Source of the DNA: Cryptomeria japonica
Lineage: Eukaryota; Streptophyta; Pinopsida; Cupressales; Cupressaceae
Length of the DNA stretch: 64,000 nucleotides
Assembly (NCBI RefSeq): GCF_030272615.1
Contig: NC_081414.1
Location: 338,750,502-338,814,501, forward strand
Direction of reading: 5' to 3'
The number at the start of each line of letters is the position of its first letter. The first letter of the stretch is position 1. Under the pieces are notes generated by a model that was not told the origin of the DNA, searched no databases, and was given only the letters and a program-made list of their open reading frames with translations. Below, piece by piece: positions 44,903-55,999 of this stretch. Made by a program: the position numbers and the translations under genes.

Positions 44903-44922
44903 ATTATAAGTTCTTTGCATTT
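44903..44922. repeat. LINE target-site duplication, right copy
   Basis: 20 bp, ATTATAAGTTCTTTGCATTT, repeated with one mismatch at 36981-37000. A long duplication is typical of target-primed reverse transcription. Confidence 0.93.
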
Positions 44923-46376
44923 TACCTTTATGTCCTTCAACATTTGCTTAATCCATAATACCTAAGTATAATTAGTTGTTGCTACAACATAATCTGATTT
45001 TGCTATTGATAATGATGTACAAGTTTTCTTCTTCCTTAACCATGAAATCAATTTGCTATCGAGAAAGAATGCTCTGCCAGTGGTACTCTTTCTTTCATCT
45101 ACATATCCTGCCCAATTTGTATCAGTAAATGCACATAAATAAAAAAATTTATCTTTAGGATACCATAAACCAAGATTTGTTGTGCCTAGTTGATACCAAA
45201 AAATCCTTTTTATTGTTGATTCATGATTTTCTTTAGGATTACTCTGAACTATTGAAACAATACATACTGCATTCATTATATTAGGTCTTATTTGTGTCAA
45301 ATACAATAAACCTCCAATCATAGATTTGTATCTTGTCAGATTAACAAGAGCTGAATCATCCTTCAATGTCAATTTATCAATTGTAGTCATAGGAGTAATT
45401 ACCGGTTTAGAGTTTTCCATACCAAATTTCTTCAGTAGTTCCTTCAAGTATTTTGTTTGACATATGAATATACCTCTATCAGTTTGTGAAATCTGCAATC
45501 CTAAAAAGAATTTTATCTCCCCAATCATAGACATTTCAAATTCTTCTTGCATTTTGTTAGCAAAGTCCTTACACAATCCATCTTCTCCTCTAAAAATGAT
45601 ATCATCAACAAAAACTTCAATAACCAAGATGTCATCATTAGTCACTTTGAAATATAAGTTGTTGTCAGCATTACCTTTAGTGTAAACAAGCTTCAAAAGA
45701 TATTTGTTCAATCTAGCATACCAAGCTCTAGGAGCTTGCTTCAATCCATACAAAGCTTTCCTTAATCTGAAAACCATATCTTTAACATTTGTCAATGAAA
45801 ATCCATCAGGTTGTTGAATGTAAACTTCCTCTTCAAGATCACCATTCAGAAATGCACATTTTACATCCATTGATATACTTTATAGTTCTTATGAGCTGCA
45901 AATGTAAGAAATAATCTAACTACCTCAATTATAGCTACCGGTGCAAAGGTTTCATTATAATCAATTCCCTCCTTTTGTGAATATCCTTTACACACTAATC
46001 TTGCTTTGTTCCTGATTACCTTGCCATCTTCATTAAGTTTATTTTTGAATACCCATTTAGTTCCAATTACATTTTTGTCTTTATGCCGGGGAACTAATGT
46101 CCATGTATTGTTCTTTTTAATTTGTTCTAATTCATCTTCCATTGCTTTTATCCAATGTTCATCTTGACATGCTTCAATAATAGATGTTGGTTCAATTTGA
46201 GAAATTAAACACACCTCTTCATTTGCCAGTCTTCCTCTAGTCATAACACCTTGATACTTATTCCCAATTATTTGATTTTCTGAGTGATTCAGTCTTACAT
46301 ACCTGGGTTTATCCACATGTTGTTGTTCTTCAGTCATTGTGGAATTCTCTGATGATGCCGGCGTGATTGGATCCAC
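44923..46376 (-). pseudogene. pol: C4 reverse transcriptase and RNase H, N-terminal part
   Basis: Frame 46376-45861 has HWIKAMEDELEQIKKNNTW, WVFKNKLNEDGKVIRNKARL and KEGIDYNETFAPVA. A one-base shift at about 45865 leads to frame 45870-44962: [39 protein letters not shown], the catalytic FVDDIIF (about 45600), [17 protein letters not shown], then RNase [21 protein letters not shown]. The RNase H then runs into the LINE. This is the best-preserved RT among the copia elements here. Confidence 0.9.
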
Positions 46377-47560
46377 ATTCTATATTGGTGCATGCTGTAT
46401 TGGTTCATTTATGATCATCTCAACTATCAGTTTAGAATCTATAGACCTTGAATTTCCTCTAAAGTGTTCATCTATCTTCACATTAGCACTTTCAATGATC
46501 TTCTCCAATCTTTTATTAAAACATCTATATGCCTTTCTCTTAGATGAATAACCAACAAATATTCCTTCATCACTTCTAGGATCAAATTTACCAACATACT
46601 CATCTCTCCTAATATAGCATTTGCTTCCAAATATTCATAAGTATTTAAGAGTAGGAGTATTACCAAACCATACTTCATAAGGGGTCTTACCGGTTTCACC
46701 TTTGATGTGAACTCTATTGAAAGTGTAAGCCATTGTATTCACTACTTCTCTCCAGTACACATTAGGTAGATTTGCTTCCAATATCATGCTTCTTGCTGCT
46801 TCCAGAATAGTTTTGGTCTTCCTTTCTACAATTCCATTCTGTTGAGGTGTCTAGGGTGTTGATAGTTATCTTTTGATTCCATTCACTTCACAGAATGCAT
46901 TAAATTCCTTAGATATAAATTCGCCTCCTTGATCAGATCTTAAATATTTGATTTTCTTACCAGTTTCATTCTCTACCATTGCCTTGTATAACTTGAATTT
47001 TCCAAAATCTTATGATTTCTCCCTGAGAAAAGAGACCCAACACATTCTAGAATAATCATCAATAATTAGCATAAAGTATCTATCTCCCTATAGACTTCTT
47101 ATTCTTGTTGAACCACACAAGTCAGTGTGAATTAAATCAAGAACATTACTGGATTTCTCAGAAATACTCTTAAAGGTTGTTCTAACTTGCTTTCCCATTT
47201 GACATTCCTTACATACTAGATTATGAGGTTTCACAATCTTAGGTAAATCCCTTACTACCTTAGTTGAACTAATCTTTACAATGCAATCAAAATTCACATG
47301 ACAAAGTCTCTTATGCCATAACCAACTTTCATCAATATGTGCAATCAAACATGTCTTATCATTGCTGTTCAAATGAAAGACATTGCCTTTAGTTTGATTA
47401 CCGGTTGCAATCTCCAATCTAGTTATGTTCATGATTTTGCATTTACCATTCTTGAATTGTAACTGAAATCCCTTTTCAAGTAATTGACCAACACTCAAAA
47501 GATTATGCTTCAAACCTTCAAAATAATAAACATTGTCAGTATTGTGCTTACCATCCAAAG
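46377..47560 (-). pseudogene. pol: C4 GAG-pre-integrase and integrase
   Basis: Frame 47558-47088 holds GLKHNLLSVGQLLEKGFQL, WLWHKRLCHVNFD, CKECQMGK and LIHTDLCGSTRIRSL. Past stops the region 47087-46700 reads YFMLIIDDYSRMCWVSFLRE, LRSDQGGEF and TPQQNGIVERKTK with the Glu kept. Frame 46699-46478 reads PYEVWFGNTPTLKYL and, shifted, SDEGIFVGYSSKRKAYRCFN. Stops at several points. Confidence 0.88.
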
Positions 47561-47720
47561 ATATAGTGCCTTTTCCTTTGATTAAACAAGCTTTATCATC
47601 ACCAATTCTTACTAGACCTCCATTATATTCCTAAAAAGATAAGAATTTACTTTTATCACCGGTCATATAATGTTAACATCCACTATCAATAATCCATTCA
47701 TCTTTTTCCTCAATTTTAGC
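47561..47720 (-). pseudogene. pol: C4 protease
   Basis: KDEWIIDSGC ends the frame at 47673; past one stop it continues HYMTGDKSKFLSF and GGLVRIGDDKACLIKGKGTI. The catalytic D-S-G is intact. It joins the pre-integrase region in the copia order. Confidence 0.87.
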
Positions 47721-48819
47721 TGCCAGGATCTGCTCTACCAGTGGGACAGTAGGTGTCAGTTGATATTCTTTTATTGCAGTGAAATCCCATCCATTGTTTG
47801 TCGGTTCTTCATCAGAATCATCTGTAAGTCCTTCATCAGCATAGTAACAAGATTTATCTTTGTTCTTCTTAAATCTGTATCTCTGATATTCAGGGTTAGG
47901 CTTATATGTTCTTTTTGCTTCCTCTCTCAATCTTGCATGTCTATCAGAATATCTAGATGCTATATGACCAACTTTAATTGTAGTTAAAACATTTAAACAG
48001 TGCTTTACCTTCATACTTACTTCCAACTGGACCTTTAGGCATTTTCCTTGTAAATAGTGCTTCAAGTTCTTCCAGTTCTTCATTTTCCCTTATGATATCT
48101 TCAAGTTCTTTTGCATAAAGTGCTTTCCAATCAGATTTGTCAGATGATGATGATGATGCTGCAGGTGATGATGCTTTGAAGGCCAAATCAGTCTTAATTG
48201 TAGCAACAAGACCAAATTCCTCAAGCTCAAATGCTGAAAGTTTTCCAACCAAGGTATCTCTAGATACTGATGTATTAGGCATTGTTCTCAACTCATTAAT
48301 AGTAGTTACTTTCATTTTTTATGCTAGTGGAAAAGCTCTTAGAAATTTAAAAACATTTTCATCTTCACTTAAGGATCCTCGACAACATTGTATTCCTAAA
48401 ACAATTTCATTAACTCTTTCCATAAAAGCTGAAATTCTTTCATCTTCTTCCATTTTTAAATTTTCATACCTGACCCGATAACATTCAAGTTTTGCAATTT
48501 TGATAGTGGTATCTACTTCATTTAATGTCTCCAATTTATCCCAAATAGCTTTAGCAGTAGATCGGTCTAATAATCACATGATTTGTTGATTTGATAATGC
48601 ACTCAAAAGTGCTTCTCTTGCTTTGCAATTATTTTCTTGATCTTTACCCAATGTTGGTGGATTAGGTTGATTCAAAGTAGGACCAACATATCCATTCTTT
48701 GTAACTTCCCATATGTCTCTTCCAATGCAATTTAGATATGTCTCCATTATGATCTTCCATATACCATAGTTAGTTCCATCAAGTTTAGGATTGTCCTTCC
48801 TGAAAATGTTAGTTGCCAT
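47721..48819 (-). pseudogene. gag: C4 gag
   Basis: ATG at 48819 opens MATNIFRKDNPKLDGTNYGI, then WKIIMETYLNCIGRDIWEV. Frame 48534-48319 has LNEVDTTIKIAKLECYRVRY and ENLKMEEDERISAFMERVN. Frame 48315-47974 has STLVGKL-type LVGKLSAFELEEFG and an acidic section, then FKCFNYN, a decayed zinc knuckle that continues VGHIASRY after a shift near 47980. Stops at 48574 and 48316. Confidence 0.88.
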
Positions 48820-48862
48820 AGGATCTCCTCAAGTTGTTAGGCTTCTGCAAAAAAAGGACTTA

Positions 48863-48876
48863 GCTCTGATACCAAT
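48863..48876 (-). promoter_or_regulatory. C4 primer-binding site, tRNA-iMet type
   Basis: The minus strand reads AT then TGGTATCAGAGC directly after the 5' LTR, a perfect match. Confidence 0.92.
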
Positions 48877-49966
48877 TGTTAGGAACCGGAAGCACAATTG
48901 AGAGGGGGGGTGAATCAGTTGTCAATGAATTTCAACCCAATTATAACTTAATCAGACTTGATACTTAAGACCGGTAAATCAAACTTAATGTCGGTTAACA
49001 AATTAATAGTTAATATCAATACCAGTGAAACTTAATGCATAAAACAGAAAGAGAAACAACATCCACAACACATAACACAAAGATTTTGATGTGGAAACAG
49101 GGGAAAAACCACGGTGGAAACCTTACTCACAATTGGATGATACTACTGCAGATAGCACGTGTATACAAATGGGGCTTACACATGCAGAAAGGCCAATCGC
49201 CTAGAGAACACTGCTAAAATGGGAGTCACAATGACTACAGTAGGATGGTTAAATCCTAGAATAATGTACTTCTCAAAATAGAATCTCTAATGGATTCAGT
49301 ACTGGTTAAGCTCTGATAAACACCTTCAAACCTTCCTTGAACCTTCTCTATTGTTTACTCATATGATCTTCAATATTCACACATACCATGTTACAATACC
49401 ATACCATAACCTTACATACCATATCCCATCTCACAAATGAGATCTTACATATATACAGAACCTAAGACTGAATGTGTAGGTCGGCTCACTAAGAATATTA
49501 CAATTAAATCAATTACAAATAAGTCTTGATGTGATGCATCATGTCAGATCAATACATTTAAAACAATATCCAATCAATAAAACATCTCCATAACGTGTTG
49601 TGCTGATCTGGAATAGATAATGCATATCGGTCCATAACCTAGACTAATCTGCCGGTAACAACAAATAGTCAACCGATAAGACCAATAACCAAAATACCAA
49701 AACCAAGTATCCAAACCATGTCTTTGACATAATCAAGTGATCTCTAGATGATAACAAGTCATCATCTATGTCGGTGAACCATATAACCCATCAGTGAGCA
49801 TATATTGGTGACTGTGCATAAGTCACTGATCTTGCCGATGAACATAATGTGTCGGTTCAATAGTAAACCAATATAACCATAGTGCCAAATCAATAATATA
49901 GATCTCCAGAAGGATAAGTGTTGACATCAATGACAAAACTAATGCAACACATCCATAATACCAACA
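48877..49966 (-). repeat. C4 5' LTR (right copy)
   Basis: 1090 bp, TG...CA (TGTTAGGAACC ... ATACCAACA), matching 35306-36389. On the minus strand it ends CCCCCCTCTCAATTGTGCTT then CCGGTTCCTAACA. Confidence 0.92.
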
Positions 49967-50220
49967 TTTGAATATTATAACAAGAGAACAAGAAGATCAT
50001 TGAGAGTGATAATGTGAAGATAGATGAATTCTCTGAGAAATCTAGAGAGACCAGTAGGATCCGAGCCTCAGAAAGATGAAGAACGACTTGTGTTTATAGA
50101 ACTGGAAGTGAAGAAGACTGATGAGAAAAATGTTACAGAAATAGGTGGTCAACCAGTAAATGCAAAGATTGATGAAGAAGATGAAGGACATGAAGCAGGA
50201 AGCACAACACTAGAATCAGC
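49967..50220 (+). pseudogene. pol: C3 integrase end and linker after C4
   Basis: Resumes FEYYNKRTRRSLRV (from the TTTGA duplication), the end of copia integrase, then an acidic linker (KKTDEKNVTEIGGQPV) typical between integrase and RT. Confidence 0.83.
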
Positions 50221-51200
50221 TATTCCAAGGTATGCCAGGGTAAATCACTTAGAAGAACAAATAATAGGAGATAAAAATGTTGGAGTACAAACAAGGAGGA
50301 AAATCAGAGAAAATTCTTGTTTGATTTCTACTATTGAGCCGAAAATAGTAAGAGATGCATTAAAGGACGATGACTAGATTAATGCAATGAATGAGGAGTT
50401 GGATCAGATAGAGAAGAACAAGACATGGACACTTGTTCCCAGACTGGAAGACAAGAATGTGATTGGAACTAAATGGGTCTCTAGAAACAAGTTAAATGAA
50501 GAAGGCAAGGTTGTGAGAAATAAAGCAAGATTGGTTTGCAAAGGCTATGCACAATAAGAAGGAGAAGATTATATTGAAACCTTTGCACCTATGGTGAGAT
50601 TGGAAGGAGTAAGAATGCTACTTTCTTATGCTACATTTAAAGGATTTAAAGTCTATCTGGTGGATGTTAAATCAACTTTTCTTAATGGCATCCTTGAAGA
50701 ATAAGTATACATAGAACAACCAGATGGATTTTCTTTGTCTGAAGACAAAGATATGGTTTGCAAACTACATAAGGCACTGTATGGATTGAAGCAGTAACTG
50801 AGAGCATGGTTTAAAAGGTTGCATGCACACCTCACCAAGATAGGATTCTAGCATACCAATGAGGACAGTAACATATATCTAATGATTGATGGAGAGAAAG
50901 TATTGATAGCTGAAGTATTTGTGGATGACATAATTTTTGGTGGTAATGATGAAGTATGCATGGATTATGCTGAGATGAAAAAGTAATTTGAGATGTCTCT
51001 TACGGGTGAAATTAAAATTTTCATTGGATTGCAGGTCTAGCAATTGGATGGTGGAATTTTTATCTATCAAAGTAAGTATGTCAAAGAGGTGTTAAAAACA
51101 TTTGGCATGGAGGATTGTAGACCGATTGGTACTTCAATGGTGACAGGTTGCAAGTTGTCTAAACAAGATTATTCACCATCTATTGATGAGAAAGAATAGA
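50221..51200 (+). pseudogene. pol: C3 reverse transcriptase
   Basis: Reads [89 protein letters not shown], then the catalytic FVDDIIFGG (about 50920-50946) and MSLTGEIKIFIGLQV. About seven in-frame stops (for example near 50377, 50557, 50702, 50797) in an otherwise single frame. Confidence 0.9.
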
Positions 51201-51205
51201 GGTCT

Positions 51206-51870
51206 ATGATTGGTAAATTGCATTATGTCATTCATAGTAGACTAGATATTTCACATGCTATTGGATTGGTTGCTAGATTTCAAAAGAATACCAAGGAGAC
51301 TCACTTGGTAGCAGTGAAAAGGATATTTCGGTACCTAAAAGACACAGTAGATTATGGTTTATGGTATCCTTATAAAGGAAATATTTCTTTGAATGTGTTT
51401 ACTGATGCAGATTGGGTAGGCAATGTTGATGACCAAAAAAGCACTACCGGTGGAGCTTTTGATCTTGGAGGCAAATTGGTTACTTGGATAAGTAAGAAAC
51501 AAACTTCTGTTTCTCAATCAACAATAGAGGTGGAGTATGTTGCAGCATCAATGAATTGCACACAGACAATATGGATGAGACATGTGCTTGAAGGATTTAG
51601 ATTTGATATGTCTAAACTAGTAACTACTTACTATGATAATACTAGTGCAATTAATATTTCAAAAAAACATGTGTTACATGCAATAACAAAGCACATAGAA
51701 TTGAAATATCATTTTCTAAGGGAAAGAGTATAGGAAAAACAAGTCAGAATGGAGTATGTGACAAGCAAAGAGCAGCTAGCAGAAATTTTCAAAAAACCAT
51801 TGCCAAAGACAACCTTTGAGTATCTCAAAGGTAAATTAGGGGTCAGACCCCTAATCAAAATGAACTAAAT
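51206..51870 (+). pseudogene. pol: C3 RNase H
   Basis: A 175-codon open frame: MIGKLHYVIHSRLDISHAIG, AVKRIFRYLKDTVDYGLWY, FTDADWVGNVDDQKSTTGGA, STIEVEYVAASMNCTQTIWM and YYDNTSAINISKKHV. After a stop at 51731 it continues VRMEYVTSKEQLAEIFKKPL. Acidic residues D, E and D are present, giving a nearly intact domain. Confidence 0.9.
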
Positions 51871-52238
51871 GCAAGATGCATCAATCCAATTGGCTTCATG
51901 ACTATTTTTCACTTCGGATTGATGAGATGTAGGCTAATCCGTAGGGGGACAACTTAAATGAGTTTGGAGACATGTTGAAGAAAATAGTAGCAAATTTGAT
52001 GATTTGTGATTCTTATGCACCTTTGGCATTGTTTTCAAAGGGGGATAAGAAATATAATTAGTCATAAGAGAAGAAATATGATCAGGACGAGAAGATGTGT
52101 AATTGAAGATAAAGTGTAATCAGCAGATGAGGTTCAATAGAGAAGAGAAGACTTGTAGAGAAGGTCCAAAATAGAGCGGAATAGTATGAGTTGAGTATGT
52201 TGATGTTTAGTGTTGCCATCAATGCCAAAGGGGGAGAT
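51871..52238 (+). promoter_or_regulatory. C3 3' untranslated region with duplicated polypurine motif
   Basis: First motif CTTTGGCATTGTTTTCAAAG followed by GGGGA (52021-52045). The terminal motif GTTGCCATCAATGCC (52212-52226) is followed by AAAGGGGGAGAT, which abuts the LTR at 52239. Confidence 0.85.
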
Positions 52239-53552
52239 TGTTGGCATGTTTTCCATAACTGATACAGATGGAGAATGATGACTGAACCGATACAAGACTG
52301 TTTGAGATGACATTGTGATGAAGATATTGAGATTGCATGATGGATGACTTTGATCAGTTATTTATGTTGTCATTGATGGCAACTAATGTTTATTCATTTC
52401 TATTGATGTTTACTTATGTTTTATTGTGTCATCTAAATATTTTGGTCTACTAGAGAGGGCTTAACAGTAAAGAATCAAGAAACTGAGAATTAGGACCTTA
52501 ACTGGTAAACAAGGAAATATTCTGATTATATCTAGTGATTGGTGATGATTGAGGCTTTGTGGTTTTGAATGCAAGTTTGTATCATTGTAAAATGTATCTT
52601 ATCATAACTGCATCATGTTGTGACAACTGGAAGTTATGTTTATAATTTCTATTGAGTTTTTGCCAGGGTTTAAGAAGGGTTTAAGGATCGGTAAAGAATT
52701 CTCTTGACCGATAATGATTTTTGGTTTGCTGGTGATCTACATCAAGTTCACATGTTGATGAGAATGTGGCACAAACCCTGTGATGTGTTTGAAATATGTT
52801 TTGGCACATTTGGAGACCAGATTTCTTGGGAATGTGTAAAGTGCTTAGTGGAATGAGCTAAGGGTTTGACTTTGTACCAAATCAACTTGTTGTGATGATT
52901 TATGATCATTCAATGGTTGTTATTGATTGTAATGATCCATATGGTGATATGTAATGAGTTGTAAATATTTTTGATGATCTATGTAGTAAGTCTTAGGGTT
53001 TTGATGATGACCTAGTTGTAAAGGTTATTTATGTCAGTAAGGTTGATGTTTTGAAGTGTCAGTGATTTTGAGAAGTGTGTGAAGCCGAATCAGGATGTGT
53101 GAAAAGATATGCCAGAGTGATGCAGACTTAGAACTTAATTGGATTTGATCAAGCAAGCAGTTGAGTGTTATACACAAATCATTCATTGTTGTTGTCTAAC
53201 AATTAGAGCAGCTAAAATCTCTTAACCAGGTAGATCCTAACATGCCTGACATTGTAAAATCCCCTAACAGGGTGACTCCATATCTGAGTTCTAAATCCTC
53301 TTGCGAGGTTGATCCTAACAAATCAAAGCTCCTAATAGGGCTAAGGTAAATCCCTTAACTGAGTGACTCCTAACAATGTCTTCTCCTAATAGGGCATCAT
53401 TGCAAGCTTCTAACTAGGCTTGGCTCCTAATAGGGCGCATTCTGAAAGAGTGCAAAATATTTCTCAAGTACCAATTCCCATTGTAGTTTTTTTGTATTTG
53501 GGTTTCCATGTGAAAATCATGGTGTTCATATGGTGATTGTTTTTGATGTGAT
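52239..53552 (+). repeat. C3 3' LTR, first segment
   Basis: Matches 32448-33760. Cut at GTGAT (53548-53552), the left target duplication of NA-B. Confidence 0.92.
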
Positions 53553-54443
53553 TATTGGCAATTGACACTCATTGGATTCATTTTTTTGTCATTGATGGAA
53601 ACAAGATATGATGGAAGTCATAAACCGGCACTAGGAAGCATATACCAGTAGATACTGGCTTTGGAGCATTTAGGGCTACACCAGCACTAACACCGGCACC
53701 GAAATCAACAATTCTTTGGAAGCCAACATCATGGAGGATTTACTTAAATCATTTTGCAATTATTATTGTTAGGTTTGACATTTTTGTAAATTTATTGCAA
53801 GCCGACATAAGGCATATCATTTGTAATAGGTATATAGATCGGTCTGCTAGGTTATTTTGTGATAGAGCAAGATTTATGATATGCATGGATATAGGAGAAT
53901 ATAGCAGAACTATATGAAGAAAAATATATATATGAAGATCATTTTGTATGCGAATGCTATATCATGCAATGATTTGTAGGTATCTTGGAAAGCATTCTTG
54001 GAGGAGAAGTGATACTGGTAGTAGTTTAGAGTTTATGAACCGGTACAAAGCAAAACTAGAACTGGAACTCTATTTGGCATAGCAGATGCATTCTTGAGTT
54101 CATTTTCAATTATTTACTTTGGCATAAAGCTTGTAGTCAATGAAGCTCTTTAGTGATGAGCAGTATGCTCTAGGAAATGTGTCTTCCTGCAAGTGCAGAC
54201 CCCTATTATATTTAATATCTTTTCATATGGCTAGTGAATTGATATTATGGGTCACAAATCCCACCGTGGTTTTTCCTCATTAAGGTTTTCCACGTATAAA
54301 GTTTGTGTGTTATGGTGTTCATTTGCTTCTTGTTATATGCTTATTTGTTTACCAATATATATGCATGGTCTAAAAAGTTAAAAACTATTCATTCCAGCAG
54401 AACACAGATTCAACCCCCCTCTTAGTGTTCTTAGATCCCAACA
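53553..54443 (+). repeat. NA-B 5' LTR
   Basis: 891 bp. It starts TATTGGCAATTGACACTC where the 3' copy has TGTTGGCAATTGACACTC, so the first G is mutated. It contains GGGTCACAAATCCCACCGTGG (about 54250) and ends ACCCCCCTCTTAGTGTTCTT then AGATCCCAACA. Confidence 0.92.
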
Positions 54444-54445
54444 AT

Positions 54446-54458
54446 TGGTATCAGAGCC
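54446..54458 (+). promoter_or_regulatory. NA-B primer-binding site, tRNA-iMet type
   Basis: TGGTATCAGAGCC starts two bases after the 5' LTR, a perfect match. Confidence 0.93.
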
Positions 54459-54517
54459 TAGTACCTTGGAAGAAGTTTAACAACTTGAGGAGGATCCTGA
54501 AACTGAAATCTTTGAAC

Positions 54518-55646
54518 ATGGCTATGGAGAAGAAACTTGAGATGGCTCTTGAGGATTATGATGCTGAAAGGATGAAGAACTTGAAATTGCAAGATGAATT
54601 GAATTATGCAAATGAATTCATTCTTATCTGGCAAGAAAGGTTATCATCTGCTCAAGCCAAGAGAAAAGAACTTTTGCAACAACTAGATGATGGGGAGAAA
54701 AATTCTCTTAAGGAACAATGTCAGAAACTAAGTCAAACAAACATGCTCATAAAGAATGAAATGCAAGATATGACTATGATGTTATCAAATGATATTGAGG
54801 ATAGAAAGAAGAAGGAATATAATATGGTTATATCTCTGAAGAACAAATTTGATGAATGTGGTAGATTGACTCATGAGAATAATCTGTTGAGAACTGATTT
54901 GGCACACTCTTGGAACAATTAAATAGAACTTGAAAGACAAGTAACCACTCTGAGAGATGATCTGACTACTGCAAGTGAGTATAAAGAGAAGTTTAGGATC
55001 AGTTTTGCATAGTTGGATGACTTATTGAAAAGACAAAGACAGATTGATGATCCTAGAGGACTTAGATTTGTACAAGGTGAAAGCTCCGGTACTGCAAATG
55101 AAGATTAGACAATCGGTATGCAAAACTCATCAGATCAGAGGAAACCGGTAAGGCAATCTAATGCTTATTAATTCAATGGTAGATGTTTTGTTTGCAATTA
55201 AGTTTGGACATATGGCTAAACAATGTAGAAATAAGGTAAATCAAAACTAAAATTCTATTCCCGGTCAATGCACAAATTGCAAGAAATATGGTCATAGATC
55301 AGAATACTGCAGAATGAATGTTAAATGTCATGCATGTGGAAATTTTGGACATTTTGCTAATAATTGTAGGTCAAGAAATGATACCAGATATGTCAAAGAA
55401 ATTTAGAAGAACAATGTTACATGTTATGCATATAACAAAATAGGTCATATTGCTAACTATTGCATAAGTAAGACTCAACTAGTTAATAATGAGAAAGGAA
55501 AGTAGAAGGTAGATGAAATACAACAAGATCACACCAAGAGATGGGTTAGAAAATTTGAAGAACCAAGTGAAGATGGATCTATACCGGTAACTCCACTGGT
55601 AGAACAGAGTATTCTTCCACCAACAGAAAATTCCACTGGTAACTAA
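54518..55646 (+). pseudogene. NA-B ORF1: coiled-coil, four-zinc-knuckle gag-like protein
   Basis: ATG at 54518 gives MAMEKKLEMALEDYDAERMK, parallel to NA-A ORF1. The coiled coil extends to about residue 180 (EMQDMTMMLSNDIEDRKKKE). Knuckles at about 55185-55465: CFVCN-FGHMAKQC (one position disturbed), CTNCKKYGHRSEYC, CHACGNFGHFANNC and CYAYNKIGHIANYC. As in NA-A the fourth has Tyr for the second Cys. It ends near 55646 after a Pro/Ser/Thr-rich tail. Stops at about 54920 and 55108 and a shift near 55200 break it. Confidence 0.86.
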
Positions 55647-55999
55647 GGCATAAGCCTTAGGGTTTGGGAAAGTCATTGCTAAAATTTTGCATATTACCTC
55701 GGAAGAGATCTAAGGAGATCTAGAGAGAGATCTGGAGAATTGTGTTCATCATCAATAAAGGTTCACCTAACACATAACTGTGAAACCGACATCCGTAGGG
55801 TTGTTGGTGAAGCATTTATTACAGGAAGTTAGGATTTTATTCGCTGATAAAAGAGGGTAACTGAATTCATTTTCACTCATCGAGCATTCAAGCATTCAGA
55901 GAAAAGTAAAGGCAAATCAAGAGTGAGAAAAAGCATTGTGAAAAGCTTTCGAGCAATTATCAATCTTCCACCGGCATTCACTCTTAGGTATTTATCGAC
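55647..55999 (+). other. NA-B spacer between ORF1 and ORF2
   Basis: No open frame of note over 350 bp. It ends with the ATG of ORF2 at 56000. Same position and length class as the spacer in NA-A (21343-21714). Confidence 0.6.

Larger units (their letters stand above)
35306..49966 (-). mobile_element. C4: Ty1/copia element, carrying a LINE in its RNase H
   Basis: LTRs 35306-36389 and 48877-49966 start TGTTAGGAACC on the plus strand. Target duplication TTTAA (35301-35305) and TTTGA (49967-49971) differ by one base. Removing C4 joins C3 ...KSKAF to EYYNKRTRRSLRV, the normal end of copia integrase. Interior on the minus strand: primer site, gag, protease, integrase, RT and an RNase H split by the LINE. 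Confidence 0.93.
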
